Assembly (NCBI GenBank): GCA_023266115.1
Contig: JAHFRU010000007.1
Span: forward strand, 73,939 to 137,938
Direction of reading: 5' to 3'
Length of the DNA: 64,000 bases
DNA from: Gammaproteobacteria bacterium
GTDB taxonomy: Bacteria; Pseudomonadota; Gammaproteobacteria; VBWC01
Positions 55,593 through 64,000 of the stretch are shown here, in pieces. The notes below the pieces were generated by a model. That model made no database searches. It worked only from the letters and a program-made list of their open reading frames with translations, and was not told the origin of the DNA. The position numbers were made by a program, and so were the translations under genes. How positions within the stretch are numbered: the first letter of the stretch is position 1; every line of letters begins with the position of its first letter.

Positions 55593-56507
55593 ATGTCGTA
55601 TTTTCCTGCCCTGCGGGGTCATGCCCGCCGGGTCGGGCTGCTGACCTTCTGCCTGTGGATGGGCTGTGCTACGGCCGATGATTCGCCGGCCCTGTCGGAG
55701 AAGATCACCGGGGGCGAGTTCGAGTATGTGATCCAGCCCGGGGATTTCCTGATCAAGATCAGTGCGCGTTATGGCGTGGATCCGGTTGTGTTGGCGCGTG
55801 AAAACGGCATTGACTACAACGGCTACGTCTATCCGGGCCAGCGGCTGCGCATCACGAACCGGCACATCGTGCCCGAACGGCTTTCTGACGGCATCCTGAT
55901 CAATCTGCCCCAGCGCATGTTGTTCTTTTTTCGCGACGGCGAGTTGCGGGCGAGCTATCCGGTCGGTCTTGGCCGGCCAACGTGGCGCACGCCCGTCGGC
56001 GATTTCACGGTGCGCACGCTGGAGTTGAACAAGGAATGGATCGTGCCGAAGTCGATCCAGGAAGAGATGCGCCGCGAGGGGAAGATTGTGAATACCAGTG
56101 TGCCGCCGGGGCCGGACAATCCGCTCGGTAAATACTGGATAGGCCTGAGCCGCCTCGGCTACGGTATTCACAGCACGATTGCACCGGTGAGCATCTATCA
56201 GTTTCAGAGTCACGGTTGCATTCGCCTGCATCCTGACGATATCGGCGCGATGTTTGCCGCGGTCAGTATCGGCATGCCGGTGCGAATTATCTATCAAAAC
56301 ACGCTGCTGGCGCGTCTGCCCGACGGGCGAATTTTCCTCGAAGTGCATCCGGATGCGTATAATAGGCGCCTCGACCCGCTGGCCGGCGTGCGGACGCACG
56401 TGCAGGCGCATGGGCTCGATGAGCGCATTGACGAGCAACAAGTACGCGCGATGATCGCGGCGCGCGACGGCCTGGCACAAGAAATCACGCGGCCTGCCGA
56501 CAAATAA
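55593..56507 (+). CDS. LysM-containing L,D-transpeptidase
   Basis: A 304-residue envelope enzyme. A hydrophobic N-terminal segment (LLTFCLWMGCATADD, possibly a lipoprotein-like or signal sequence) is followed by a LysM motif (YVIQPGDFLIKISARYGV, about 50-90). The YkuD catalytic domain has the catalytic Cys in HGCIRLHPDD (about 210). It cross-links or anchors proteins to peptidoglycan; LysM targets it to the wall. ATG 55593 was chosen because it starts the signal-like segment; the frame upstream to 55485 is not conserved. The DUF882 gene follows 34 bases later. Confidence 0.93.
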   Translation: MSYFPALRGHARRVGLLTFCLWMGCATADDSPALSEKITGGEFEYVIQPGDFLIKISARYGVDPVVLARENGIDYNGYVYPGQRLRITNRHIVPERLSDGILINLPQRMLFFFRDGELRASYPVGLGRPTWRTPVGDFTVRTLELNKEWIVPKSIQEEMRREGKIVNTSVPPGPDNPLGKYWIGLSRLGYGIHSTIAPVSIYQFQSHGCIRLHPDDIGAMFAAVSIGMPVRIIYQNTLLARLPDGRIFLEVHPDAYNRRLDPLAGVRTHVQAHGLDERIDEQQVRAMIAARDGLAQEITRPADK

Positions 56508-56541
56508 CAAAGAGCTCCATGGTTAACGAAAAAGACGCGAC

Positions 56542-57084
56542 ATGTTTTTAAGCCGGCGTAGATTCCTGAAGCTGGGTTTGGTAGTCACCGGCGCGGGCCT
56601 GTTGCCCGCGTCAGTGCTTGCCAGCGCGCGCGTCGTACCGGCCGAGCGGGCACTGGCTCTTTACAATACGCACACAGGCGAGGCGCTGCGCACCGTGTAC
56701 TGGGCGCAGGGGCAATATCTCGCCGAGGCGTTGCATGATGTCAATCATATCCTGCGCGACCATCGCACCAACGAGGTCAGGCCCATTGAGCCGCAGCTGC
56801 TCGATCTGCTGCACACCCTCCATTACAACCTGGACAGCCAGCAGCCGTTCGAGATCATCTCCGGTTACCGCTCCGCCGCGAGTAACGCCATGCTGGCCGC
56901 GTCCAGCGACGGCGTCGCCAGGAAAAGCCTGCACTTGCATGGTAAAGCGGTGGACATCCGCCTGCCTGGACGTGCGTTACACGACCTGCACCAGGCCGCT
57001 GTGGCGCTAGGTACCGGCGGCGTCGGTTACTATTCGAGATCGAATTTTGTGCACGTGGATACCGGACGGGTGCGTTACTGGTAA
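56542..57084 (+). CDS. Tat-exported DUF882 (M15-like) peptidase
   Basis: A 180-residue protein with a twin-arginine signal (LSRRRFLKLGLVVTGAG, about residues 3-20), so it is exported folded. The mature domain carries zinc-ligand-like His/Asp residues (HLHGKAVDIRLPG and NFVHVDTGRVRYW), as in D-Ala-D-Ala carboxypeptidase-like M15A/DUF882 proteins such as YcbK. It is probably a peptidoglycan-modifying enzyme. It is co-directional with and only 34 bases from the L,D-transpeptidase gene, supporting a joint wall-remodelling role. Confidence 0.92.
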   Translation: MFLSRRRFLKLGLVVTGAGLLPASVLASARVVPAERALALYNTHTGEALRTVYWAQGQYLAEALHDVNHILRDHRTNEVRPIEPQLLDLLHTLHYNLDSQQPFEIISGYRSAASNAMLAASSDGVARKSLHLHGKAVDIRLPGRALHDLHQAAVALGTGGVGYYSRSNFVHVDTGRVRYW

Positions 57085-57218
57085 AAAATGGGGTCCCCCG
57101 TCAGCCGGTAGCAGTAACCGGAGGTGCGAAATAACTCGCAGGCTCCAGGTGAGCGATCATCACTTTCAATCATACTGATGCAAACATCATGGCCAGCGGG
57201 TTGCTTTGCCTTCCGCAC

Positions 57219-58034
57219 CTAAACCTTCTGCACCTCCAGGTACAACATGCCGTGATCGGAATACTGCCTGATCCACGTGTCCTGCTCCGTAGTGGCCGTC
57301 AGTGCCGGCCAGCCGCGCACATCGACCTCGGCCCCGGCGAATGATTTGAAGGACAGATGATCCGAGGCGACAACGTGATCGAGGTCCGCCGGGTGATAGC
57401 GCGACTTCGAGCCGTTCGACCAGGTAGCCGGCGCGTTCTTCGTCAGCCGGCGCATCGCGACCTTCTTCGCATCCACGTCGAGCTTTTTCAGCTCCCATTT
57501 CACCTCGACCGTCTGATTGAACGGATAGTCCATGCCCATCGTGTTCAGGTCGCCGAGGAAAATGAAATTCGCCTTGGCCTTGCCGCTCACCGCCTTGTCC
57601 AGCACCTTGCGCTTGAACTTGAACGCGCGTGCAAACTGGTCGTCGCGGATACCGAGCCCGATCGGATCGGCGCTGCTCTTGGTATGCAGGAACAGAATAC
57701 TGTAGTTCTCGCCGTCCACGTGCAGCGTCAGCAGCGCACCGGGCCGCAGATACTGGTTGCCGGACTTGAACTCGATTTTCTGCGTGAAGAATGCGGTCAG
57801 CCCTTTCCGGACGCCGACCAGCGCCTCCTGCGTCTGCGGTCCCTCGGTGATATGAAACTGATAACCCGGCATGCGCGTGACGAGCTCGGTAAATACGTCC
57901 TTGCCCTCGACCTCCAGCAGCGTGAACACATCCGGCTTCTGCTGGTTAACAAACGTGACGACGCGCTCCACGCGGTCGGGCTTGTTCTTGAAATGTTCGA
58001 CGTTCCATGATGCCAGTGAAAATGCCTTTGCCAC
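57219..58034 (-). CDS. Endonuclease/exonuclease/phosphatase (EEP) family protein
   Basis: A 271-residue Mg-dependent phosphoesterase fold. Motifs in order: N in SLASWNVEHF (about 10), E in LLEVEG, H in FLHTKSSAD, D and N in FLGDLNTMG, and the terminal catalytic SDHGMLYLEV. Substrates of this family range from DNA to lipids, and are not evident here. It is cytoplasmic by absence of a signal. The nearest same-strand gene upstream is 58092-60581, whose end lies 57 bases away. Confidence 0.88.
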   Translation of the reverse strand: MAKAFSLASWNVEHFKNKPDRVERVVTFVNQQKPDVFTLLEVEGKDVFTELVTRMPGYQFHITEGPQTQEALVGVRKGLTAFFTQKIEFKSGNQYLRPGALLTLHVDGENYSILFLHTKSSADPIGLGIRDDQFARAFKFKRKVLDKAVSGKAKANFIFLGDLNTMGMDYPFNQTVEVKWELKKLDVDAKKVAMRRLTKNAPATWSNGSKSRYHPADLDHVVASDHLSFKSFAGAEVDVRGWPALTATTEQDTWIRQYSDHGMLYLEVQKV

Positions 58035-58091
58035 AAAAGCCTCCGTGCCCCAGTAGATGATTAATGAGTAACTGCGTAATACCTGCGCCGG

Positions 58092-60581
58092 TTACAGCGC
58101 GCGCAGCGTCTGCAACGGCGGCTGGTTCAGCACAAAGCGCGTGCCGAAATAGCCGACGACGCCGATGCCCGTCATGCCGCCGAGCAGGCCGGCCGGCCAC
58201 AACCAGAGATTCAACGAATACCCCAGCTCGAAAACGCGCGTTGCGAGCAGGTAACTTATGGCGGTAGCCGCCAGTGACGCAACCGCGCCGGCCAGCAGGC
58301 CGAGCACGACGAATTCCGCCCGCAGGCTCTTCAGCAACTGACTACGGCTGGCACCCAGCGTGCGCAATATCGCGTTTTCGCGGATGCGTTCATCGAGCGT
58401 CGACTGGATCGCCGCGAACAACACCAGCAGCCCGGCCATGATGGTGAAGAAAAACACATAACTGACCGCCTGCGTGACGCGATCGATGATCTGCCGCACC
58501 TGCGCCATGATCTCGGCGACGTCGATTACAGTCGCGTTCGGAAAAGTCCGCACCAGATCATTGAGCAGCTGCTGATTTTCCGGCGGCAGATAAAAGGCGG
58601 TGATGTACGTCGCCGGATAGCGCTCCATCACCCCGGGCGGCGTGACGACAAAGAAATTGACGCGGAACGAATCCCACTCCACCGAACGCAGACTGACGAC
58701 GGTCGCCGTCAACTCGCTGCCGGCGATGCGCCAGGTCAGCGTGTCACCGTTGTGTATGCCCAGCGTTTTGGCAATGCCTTCTTCCACCGACAACCAATGC
58801 TCGCCGTTGCCACTGTCGCCCCACCACTGGCCGGTGACGATCTTGTTGTCGTCTTGCAGCGCGTCGGTCCACGACAGATTGAATTCGCGGGCGACGAGAC
58901 GCTGCGCGCGGTCGTCGTCGTAATCCCCGGCAATGACGGCGCGCTCGTTGATGCGCTCCAGTCTGCCACGCACCATCGGCAACAACTGCGGCGCGGGCTG
59001 TCCGGATTTCGCGAAAAATTGCCGGATCGCCGCCACCTGATCGGGCTGGATGTTGATGATGAATCGATTCGGCGCATCCGCGGGCAAACGCGCCTGCCAG
59101 TCGGCGAGCAGGTCATCGCGCACCACGGTCAGCAGCAACAACACCAGAATACCGAGTCCGCATGCGACGATTTGCAGCGTGCTTGCCTGCCCGCGGCGCG
59201 CAATGCCGCCGATGCCGAAACGCCACGTGATAGTACTGCGCGGTTGCACGCGCCGCAGCAGCTTCACCAGCAGCATGGCCAGCACTGCCAGCACGGCGAA
59301 CGCGGCCAGCAGGCCGAGCGTGACATAGATGCCGAGCCGGATATCGCCGATCTGCCACAGGATCAGCATCGCCAGCGCCGTCGCGCCGAGCGCATAGGCC
59401 AGCATATTACCGGCCTCGCGGTCACCGGCATCGCGCCGCAGCACGCGCAGCGCCGGCACATGCTTCAGACGCAGCAGCGGTGGCAGCGCGAAGCCGAGCA
59501 GTGTGACGATCCCGGTCGCAATACCGAATACCGCCGGCCACAACGATGGCGGCGGCAGCTCGATAGTGGCGAGACCGCCGAGCACATCGGTCAACACCAT
59601 CTGCGCGCCGTAGCCGATCGCGCAACCGGCGCTGCTGGCCACGAGGCCGAGCACCAGGATTTGCGACGCATAGATCTGCACGATCGTACCGTGGCGCGCG
59701 CCGACACAGCGCATGATCGCGCAGTTGTCCAGATGCCGCGCGACGTAACGCCGCGCCGACGTCGCCACCGCGATACCGGCCAGCACGACGCTGACCAGCG
59801 CCGCCAGCCCAAGAAAACGCCGCGCGCGGTCCAGCGCCGTGCGCACTTCCGGCCGCGCCTCCTCGACGCCTTCGAGGCGCTCATCCTGAGTGAGTTGTCT
59901 GTTCGCGAATTCTTTATAACGCGCGACGGCCTGCCGGTCGCCGGCCACCAGCAGACGATAACGCACGCGGCTCGCCGGCTGGATCAGACCGGTGCGGTCG
60001 AGATCGGCAATGTTCATCAATATCCGCGGGCCGATGGTGAACACATCGCCGGCGCGGCCCGGTTCACGGGTCAGCACGCCGGCGATTGTCAGGTGAATAT
60101 TGCCGAGCGCGATCTCGTCGCCAACAGCGACCTTCAATTCATTCAGCAAACGCGCCTCCGCCCAGACGGAACCCGGCGGCGGCACGCCGTCAGCCGGCTG
60201 GCCGAATTCAAACAGACGCGGCGCGATGAACAGCTTGCCGCGCAACGGGTAGGCGTCGCTGACGGCCTTGATCTCGCCGAGCTGGCTGTTGCCATTCGCC
60301 AGCGCCATGCTCGGAAAGCTGACGGCATCGGCAATGGCGAGACCGAGTGCAGTGGCCTGATCGCGATACACCGCCGGCAGCGCCTGACCCGACGCGATCA
60401 CCAGATCGCCACCCAGCAGTTCATTGGCCTGGTACTCCAGCGCCAGCCGCACACGATCGGTGAACGCATCAACCGCAACGATGCTCGCGACGGCGATCAT
60501 CACCGCGATCATCAACACGCGCAGCTCGCCGGCACGCCAGTCGCGCCGCAGCATGCGCAGGGAGATGGTGAGGGCGTTCAC
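58092..60581 (-). CDS. ABC exporter permease, YbbP/FtsX family
   Basis: An 829-residue permease. FtsX-type transmembrane segments occur near the N terminus (VLMIAVMIAVASIVAVDAF), in the middle (LAALVSVVLAGIAVATSA, and about 410-520) and at the C terminus (FFTIMAGLLVLFAAIQS, EFVVLGLLAGAVASLAATA). Large periplasmic domains lie between them. That architecture is typical of the YbbP (rather than LolC/MacB) branch. The partner ATPase is the gene at 60983-61669, separated by a 400-base repeat-rich gap. In Escherichia coli, ybbA-ybbP is next to tesA; the same trio is present here. Confidence 0.9.
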   Translation of the reverse strand: MNALTISLRMLRRDWRAGELRVLMIAVMIAVASIVAVDAFTDRVRLALEYQANELLGGDLVIASGQALPAVYRDQATALGLAIADAVSFPSMALANGNSQLGEIKAVSDAYPLRGKLFIAPRLFEFGQPADGVPPPGSVWAEARLLNELKVAVGDEIALGNIHLTIAGVLTREPGRAGDVFTIGPRILMNIADLDRTGLIQPASRVRYRLLVAGDRQAVARYKEFANRQLTQDERLEGVEEARPEVRTALDRARRFLGLAALVSVVLAGIAVATSARRYVARHLDNCAIMRCVGARHGTIVQIYASQILVLGLVASSAGCAIGYGAQMVLTDVLGGLATIELPPPSLWPAVFGIATGIVTLLGFALPPLLRLKHVPALRVLRRDAGDREAGNMLAYALGATALAMLILWQIGDIRLGIYVTLGLLAAFAVLAVLAMLLVKLLRRVQPRSTITWRFGIGGIARRGQASTLQIVACGLGILVLLLLTVVRDDLLADWQARLPADAPNRFIINIQPDQVAAIRQFFAKSGQPAPQLLPMVRGRLERINERAVIAGDYDDDRAQRLVAREFNLSWTDALQDDNKIVTGQWWGDSGNGEHWLSVEEGIAKTLGIHNGDTLTWRIAGSELTATVVSLRSVEWDSFRVNFFVVTPPGVMERYPATYITAFYLPPENQQLLNDLVRTFPNATVIDVAEIMAQVRQIIDRVTQAVSYVFFFTIMAGLLVLFAAIQSTLDERIRENAILRTLGASRSQLLKSLRAEFVVLGLLAGAVASLAATAISYLLATRVFELGYSLNLWLWPAGLLGGMTGIGVVGYFGTRFVLNQPPLQTLRAL

Positions 60582-60982
60582 GAATCAGGCATCGCCGGAT
60601 ATTGGCCGTTCATAACAGGATTGACGCACGATGCCAGCATGCAGTCATTCCCGCGCAAGCGCGAGCCCACGGATGGGCGAGGTAGAGCAGCGTCGGGAGC
60701 GGCCGCCGGGGAATCCAGAAATGCTTGCGGCAGAGCGGTGTCGGTAATGGCCACCGGTAAATCCTGGTAACTGCCAAAAAACTCTGGATGCCCGCCTGCG
60801 CGGGCATAACGATAGGGAGCAGCCGATATAAGATGAATCCATACGAAAATATCCGACGGTATCTTTCCCTTCTCCCTCCGGGAGAAGGGTTGGGATGAGG
60901 GAATCCAATTCAACGATATACCCCCTCACCCCCGCCCCTCTCCCTCCGGGAGAGGGGATTAAATTGCTTTCGCGTACTTCAC
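60582..60982. other. Repeat-rich spacer inside the ybbA-ybbP pair
   Basis: About 400 bases without a gene. It contains family A copy 11 and REP-like palindromes: CTTCTCCCTCCGGGAGAAGG near 60869 and CTCTCCCTCCGGGAGAGG near 60938, each flanked by CCCTCA-type sequence. It separates the two ABC subunit genes, which are usually contiguous. Confidence 0.7.
60644..60810. repeat. Family A repeat, copy 11 (degenerate right end)
   Basis: GTCATTCCCGCGCAAGCG at the left; right end GCGCGGGCATAAC departs from GGAATGAC. GGAATCC and CTCTGGATGC arms are inside. Confidence 0.6.
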
Positions 60983-61669
60983 TCACGCCGACCCCATCCG
61001 CCCGTCCACCAGCTCGAACTGCCGCGTACACCGCGCGGCCAGCCGCTCGTCATGTGTCACCAGCAACAGTGTCGTGCCGTGTTCGGCATTCAGATCGAAC
61101 AACAGATCCATGATCCGCGCACCGGTCGCGCGGTCGAGATTGCCGGTCGGCTCGTCGGCGCACAGCAGCGCCGGGCCGGGCGCGAACGCGCGCGCGATCG
61201 CGACGCGCTGCTGCTCGCCGCCGGACAACTGTTTCGGATAATGCCCCGCGCGCAGACCCAGCCCCACCCGTTCCATGACGTCACGCGCGACCGCGGTGGC
61301 GTCGCCACGTCCCGCCAGTTCCAGCGGCAACATGACATTTTCCAGTGCGGTCAGACTGGGCAACAAATGAAACGCCTGAAACACAAAACCGATCATCGCG
61401 CCGCGCAACTGCGCGCGGCCGTCCTCGTCGAGCGTCGACAGGTCGGTGCCGTTCAGCCAGACCGTGCCACTGGTCGCGGAATCCAGCCCGGCGAGCAGCC
61501 CGAGCAGTGTCGACTTGCCCGCGCCGGACGCGCCGACGATCGCGACCGACTCGCCCTTCGCTATCGTGAACGTAATACCGGACAATATGTCCAGCGTCCC
61601 CGCCGGACCGGTCACCTGTTTACCCAACCCTTCCGCGCGGATGATCGAAGACGTTACACTGGAGCTCAT
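60983..61669 (-). CDS. ABC transporter ATP-binding protein, YbbA family
   Basis: A 228-residue ATPase. Walker A GASGAGKST, Q-loop FVFQAFHLLPSL, signature LSGGEQQRVAIARAF, Walker B ALLCADEPTGNLD and H-loop LVTHDERLA are all present and canonical. ATG 61669 places it head-to-head with tesA with start codons overlapping in a shared CATG. It should energise the permease at 58092. Confidence 0.92.
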   Translation of the reverse strand: MSSSVTSSIIRAEGLGKQVTGPAGTLDILSGITFTIAKGESVAIVGASGAGKSTLLGLLAGLDSATSGTVWLNGTDLSTLDEDGRAQLRGAMIGFVFQAFHLLPSLTALENVMLPLELAGRGDATAVARDVMERVGLGLRAGHYPKQLSGGEQQRVAIARAFAPGPALLCADEPTGNLDRATGARIMDLLFDLNAEHGTTLLLVTHDERLAARCTRQFELVDGRMGSA

Positions 61670-62291
61670 GCTGAAACGAATCCTTATGATTGGCCTGTCG
61701 GTGCTCGCGCCTTTTTCCATCGCCGCCGCGAATGGCAGCGCGCCGGTCATCCTGGTGCTCGGTGACAGTTTAAGCGCAGGCTATGGCATTGATCAAAACC
61801 AGGGCTGGGTCGCACTGCTGCAACGCCGGCTGGCCAGGCACGGCGATCCGCATGATGTCGTCAACGCCAGCATCAGCGGCGACACCACCGCCGGCGGTCT
61901 GTTTCGGCTGGATTCCGCGCTGGCCGACCATCATCCCGCCATCGTCATTGTCGAACTCGGCGCCAACGACGGCCTGCGCGGCCTGTCACTGGCCGATATG
62001 GAAACGAATCTGACAAAGATCATCAAAAAATGCCGGGCCGGCAACGCACAGGTACTGCTCGTCGGCATGCGCATACCACCAAACTACGGCGCCGAATACA
62101 CCACCGGCTTTGCGAGTGTCTATACGCGGCTGGCAAAGAAATACAAGCTGCCGCTGGTACCGTTCCTGCTCGCCGGCGTCGCCGACAACAACGCATTGCT
62201 GCAATCCGACCGCCTCCATCCGAATGGCGATGCACAGGGGATAATTCTGGATACCGTCTGGCCGGAACTGGAACGGATGGTAGAGCAATAG
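61668..62291 (+). CDS. tesA: Multifunctional acyl-CoA thioesterase/lysophospholipase TesA
   Basis: A 207-residue SGNH hydrolase. Signal peptide (about 1-22, LSVLAPFSIAAANG). Block I VLGDSLSAGYG (catalytic Ser), block III LGANDGLRG, and block V DRLHPNGDAQ (catalytic Asp and His) are all intact. It acts in the periplasm on acyl-CoA, lysophospholipids or peptide esters. ATG 61668 overlaps the ybbA start codon in CATG; ATG 61686 would shorten the signal peptide. Confidence 0.94.
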   Translation: MLKRILMIGLSVLAPFSIAAANGSAPVILVLGDSLSAGYGIDQNQGWVALLQRRLARHGDPHDVVNASISGDTTAGGLFRLDSALADHHPAIVIVELGANDGLRGLSLADMETNLTKIIKKCRAGNAQVLLVGMRIPPNYGAEYTTGFASVYTRLAKKYKLPLVPFLLAGVADNNALLQSDRLHPNGDAQGIILDTVWPELERMVEQ

Positions 62292-62311
62292 CTCGCGCCA
62301 TACGAATATAT

Positions 62312-62343
62312 GCAGGGTGCAATAAGCACAGCGCATTGCACCG
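62312..62343. repeat. Family C repeat, copy 4
   Basis: GCAGGGTGCAATAAG with GCGCATTGCACCG, 21 bases after the tesA stop. Confidence 0.75.
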
Positions 62344-62525
62344 ATCGAGCAACGAAACCAGAAGATACGCCAGTCCCGCCCCCACGCCGCCCAGCGCCCC
62401 GGCAGTTCAATATAACGTGTCGCCTGCGGCGATAACCTTGGTGGGTTACGAACCCACCCTACAAAGATTTATTTTCGCGCCAGAACACTAACCGGCGCCA
62501 CGAGTTACAACGCGATCCCACTATA

Positions 62526-62558
62526 TGTAGGGTGCAATAAGCGCAGCGCATTGCACCG
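62526..62558. repeat. Family C repeat, copy 5
   Basis: GTAGGGTGCAATAAGCG with CAGCGCATTGCACCG, same orientation as copy 4 and 214 bases from it. Confidence 0.8.
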
Positions 62559-62609
62559 CTCGCGCCATCCTCGCGTCACGCGACAATAGTTGGACCGGCG
62601 CCAAGAGTC

Positions 62610-63578
62610 TCAACCACCATGCCACGACACCGACACCAGCACGCTGCGGTCTATCCCTTCATGCACGTACCGCTGATAGGCCGGAAACCCCAGGGCCGCG
62701 CCAACATCGATCGCCAATCCCGAAGTGCGATCCCGCAGCCCCATGCCCAGCGCGAGAAACGCATCACCGATATTGCCGGGTCTGCCGCCCGTCGCTGCGG
62801 TGCTGATGTCGAATCCCGGCCCCGTCATGCGCGTCGTGAATTCACCGGGCGCGAGCGGCGCGCCGATAATCACATGCGGCGTCAGCGCGAGGCGCGGCGT
62901 AATGTGCTGTATACCCTGCACGCCGAACAGCACCGTCACCAGCGTGTTCGAGCCGCTGTGATCGACCTCGCCCCCGGCACCGGCGTCGGCGCCACCGAGC
63001 AGGCGGTAGTGGACCCGGTAATCCGACAGGTCCAGCCGTTCCAGCAACAGACCGCCGATGTAACCCCACCTCGCCGTATCGTGAGCGCCGACGTGATCCC
63101 GCGTCACCACAACACCAACACCATGATGACGGAACGCGCCGGATGGCGCGGTAAATTCCGCGCTCTCCGGAATGTCGAGCGGCACGCCGTCGAGATTGCC
63201 CGGCGTCAACGCGCTTTGATAGCCTCCGCCATCGACATCAAAACGGTCGTAAAACGCGAACAGCCCAAGGCCCCAATGATTTCCCCACGCCCGGCTCGCC
63301 CCGGCCGCGAACAACTCACCGGAGGCCTCGGCAAATTCACCATCGGCACGTGCAATACCGGCCTGCACCACCGGCGTCCAGCGCGCAGATCGCACACCGA
63401 CTTCCGGCAGCGGCAACACCGAATAGCGCGCTTCCTGGGCCGCTTCGGCGAGGTGCTCCGCGCGGAAATGGATATCCTCGACTGGTGGATTGGATAGCGC
63501 CGCAAACGATAGCGCGGGCCACAGCAACAACAGGAGGCATGTGGCGGCGACGATCTTTAGACCGGATGAAAAAAGCAT
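62610..63578 (-). CDS. Secreted, probable outer-membrane beta-barrel protein
   Basis: A 322-residue protein with a signal peptide (about 1-28, AATCLLLLLWPALSFAA). The mature part has many short strands alternating hydrophobic and polar residues and frequent Gly (WGNHWGLGLFAFYDRF, RWGYIGGLLLERLDL). This suggests a small barrel or lipid-associated protein. No family is recognised, and the last residues (VSVSWHGG) lack the usual terminal aromatic. ATG 63578 was chosen for the signal peptide; the frame extends to 63677 without one. Monocistronic. Confidence 0.65.
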   Translation of the reverse strand: MLFSSGLKIVAATCLLLLLWPALSFAALSNPPVEDIHFRAEHLAEAAQEARYSVLPLPEVGVRSARWTPVVQAGIARADGEFAEASGELFAAGASRAWGNHWGLGLFAFYDRFDVDGGGYQSALTPGNLDGVPLDIPESAEFTAPSGAFRHHGVGVVVTRDHVGAHDTARWGYIGGLLLERLDLSDYRVHYRLLGGADAGAGGEVDHSGSNTLVTVLFGVQGIQHITPRLALTPHVIIGAPLAPGEFTTRMTGPGFDISTAATGGRPGNIGDAFLALGMGLRDRTSGLAIDVGAALGFPAYQRYVHEGIDRSVLVSVSWHGG

Positions 63579-63722
63579 GGGCGAACTATAGACAAGAGCG
63601 ATTAATTGACTCTGGCCACATGATTTCAATAACCGGCATATATCATTCAGCTTAACAGGCGCATTTGTAGCGAGCACAGCGAGCGAAAAATGCGTCCTTG
63701 TTGAAGCTATCGTTAGGCATTT

Positions 63723-64000
63723 TTACCCAGATTTTACCGCTTGATTCTTGACAATCCGGTAAGAGCGAAACGCTAACCGGCCTTGTGTAAGGCGAACGTT
63801 ATTATCCTGGGATGAAATGACCTTCCTAACATCTTTAGGCGATAGATCGCGCCTTGCCCCAATAATTACTTCCCTAAGATAAAGAGCATTGCAGAATGGA
63901 AGAAAGTACATCCCTTTTTCATGCACCGAGTCATTAAGATTCAGAACCATACGAACCTCGTCTTCATAGCGCCAGTGCTCATACTTTGTGATTAGGAGCT
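63723..64000 (-). CDS. DUF2971-like protein, C-terminal part (runs off the window)
   Basis: A frame open from the right edge to a stop at 63723, 91 codons seen. Readable features are YEHWRYEDEVRMVL, YFLPFCNALYLREVIIG and a basic tail (GRLAFRSYRIVKNQ). The spacing of WxYExEVR and LREVIIGA matches the C terminus of DUF2971 proteins, which often occur in accessory or defence-linked islands. Base composition is lower in G+C than the adjacent genes. An ATG at 63950 is internal to this frame, so the true start lies outside the window. Confidence 0.6.
   Translation of the reverse strand, partial: LLITKYEHWRYEDEVRMVLNLNDSVHEKGMYFLPFCNALYLREVIIGARRDLSPKDVRKVISSQDNNVRLTQGRLAFRSYRIVKNQAVKSG

Larger units (their letters stand above)
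62292..62609. other. Repeat-bearing convergent gap
   Basis: A 318-base gap between tesA and the convergent barrel-like gene. It holds two family C repeats and a GGTGGGTTACGAACCCACC palindrome. Nothing else was seen. Confidence 0.7.

Noticed and set aside
58752-60770. 672-codon plus-strand open frame
   Set aside because: Antisense to the FtsX-type permease. Its Arg/His/Gln-rich composition is typical of a G+C-rich shadow frame.

Overview
The window (about 60% G+C) reads as the chromosome of a gammaproteobacterium, probably a chemolithotroph with extracellular redox chemistry. The evidence is the ilvB-ilvH-ilvC-psd-pssA-leuA gene order, EttA, ArfB, a divergent TesA/YbbA pair, a complete glycolate oxidase (glcDEF) with a glyoxylate aminotransferase, several c-type cytochromes, and two very large multihaem cytochromes. 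Genus cannot be fixed from the sequence. No rRNA, tRNA or CRISPR was seen.

Layout. 0.3-3.8 kb: PAS histidine kinase, CheY-like regulator and REC-GGDEF-EAL protein. 3.8-7.7 kb (minus): a membrane monohaem protein, a small cytochrome c, hemN and prmB. 7.8-25.1 kb: glcD, glcE and glcF, split by a 10-kb accessory block between glcD and glcE. The block holds a periplasmic Sel1/ankyrin protein, a membrane-anchored ferredoxin/FAD oxidoreductase, a ferric-reductase-like b-type membrane protein, a 21-haem cytochrome, a cytochrome with 23 CxxCH motifs plus one CxxxCH, a small secreted protein and a TPR/beta-barrel outer-membrane protein. A shared divergent promoter region there carries two CRP-like palindromes. 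I read the block as a candidate transmembrane electron conduit (cytoplasm or quinone pool, inner membrane, periplasm, outer membrane, surface). It is the most interesting system in the window.

25-30.5 kb: glyoxylate aminotransferase, ettA, then a low-G+C island with a lone SIR2-domain gene bracketed by inverted copies of a dispersed repeat, and a broken RAYT transposase. 30.8-38.2 kb (minus): cls-glgP-ackA-xfp, a glycogen-phosphorolysis and phosphoketolase operon producing acetate and ATP, followed by a decayed phosphoglucomutase remnant. 39.3-47 kb: a 700-residue protein of unknown function with a duplicated domain, cytochrome c5-like protein, two VOC proteins, a 51-residue basic protein, arfB, a zinc peptidase, rimI and family 4 UDG. 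47-54.2 kb (minus): the branched-chain amino acid and phospholipid operon, with a previously unlisted leucine-rich leader peptide, promoter and terminator before leuA. 54.4-62.3 kb: a MIF-like tautomerase, LysM L,D-transpeptidase, Tat-exported DUF882 peptidase, EEP nuclease, an FtsX-type ABC exporter and tesA. The window ends with an outer-membrane-like protein and a truncated DUF2971 gene.

Intergenic spaces are unusually rich in short palindromic repeats: family A (ends GTCATTCC/GGAATGAC), family B (GTAGGATGCGGTGA ends), family C (GCAATAAG/GCGCATTGC core) and one 113-bp MITE nested inside a family C copy with an apparent 3-bp target duplication.
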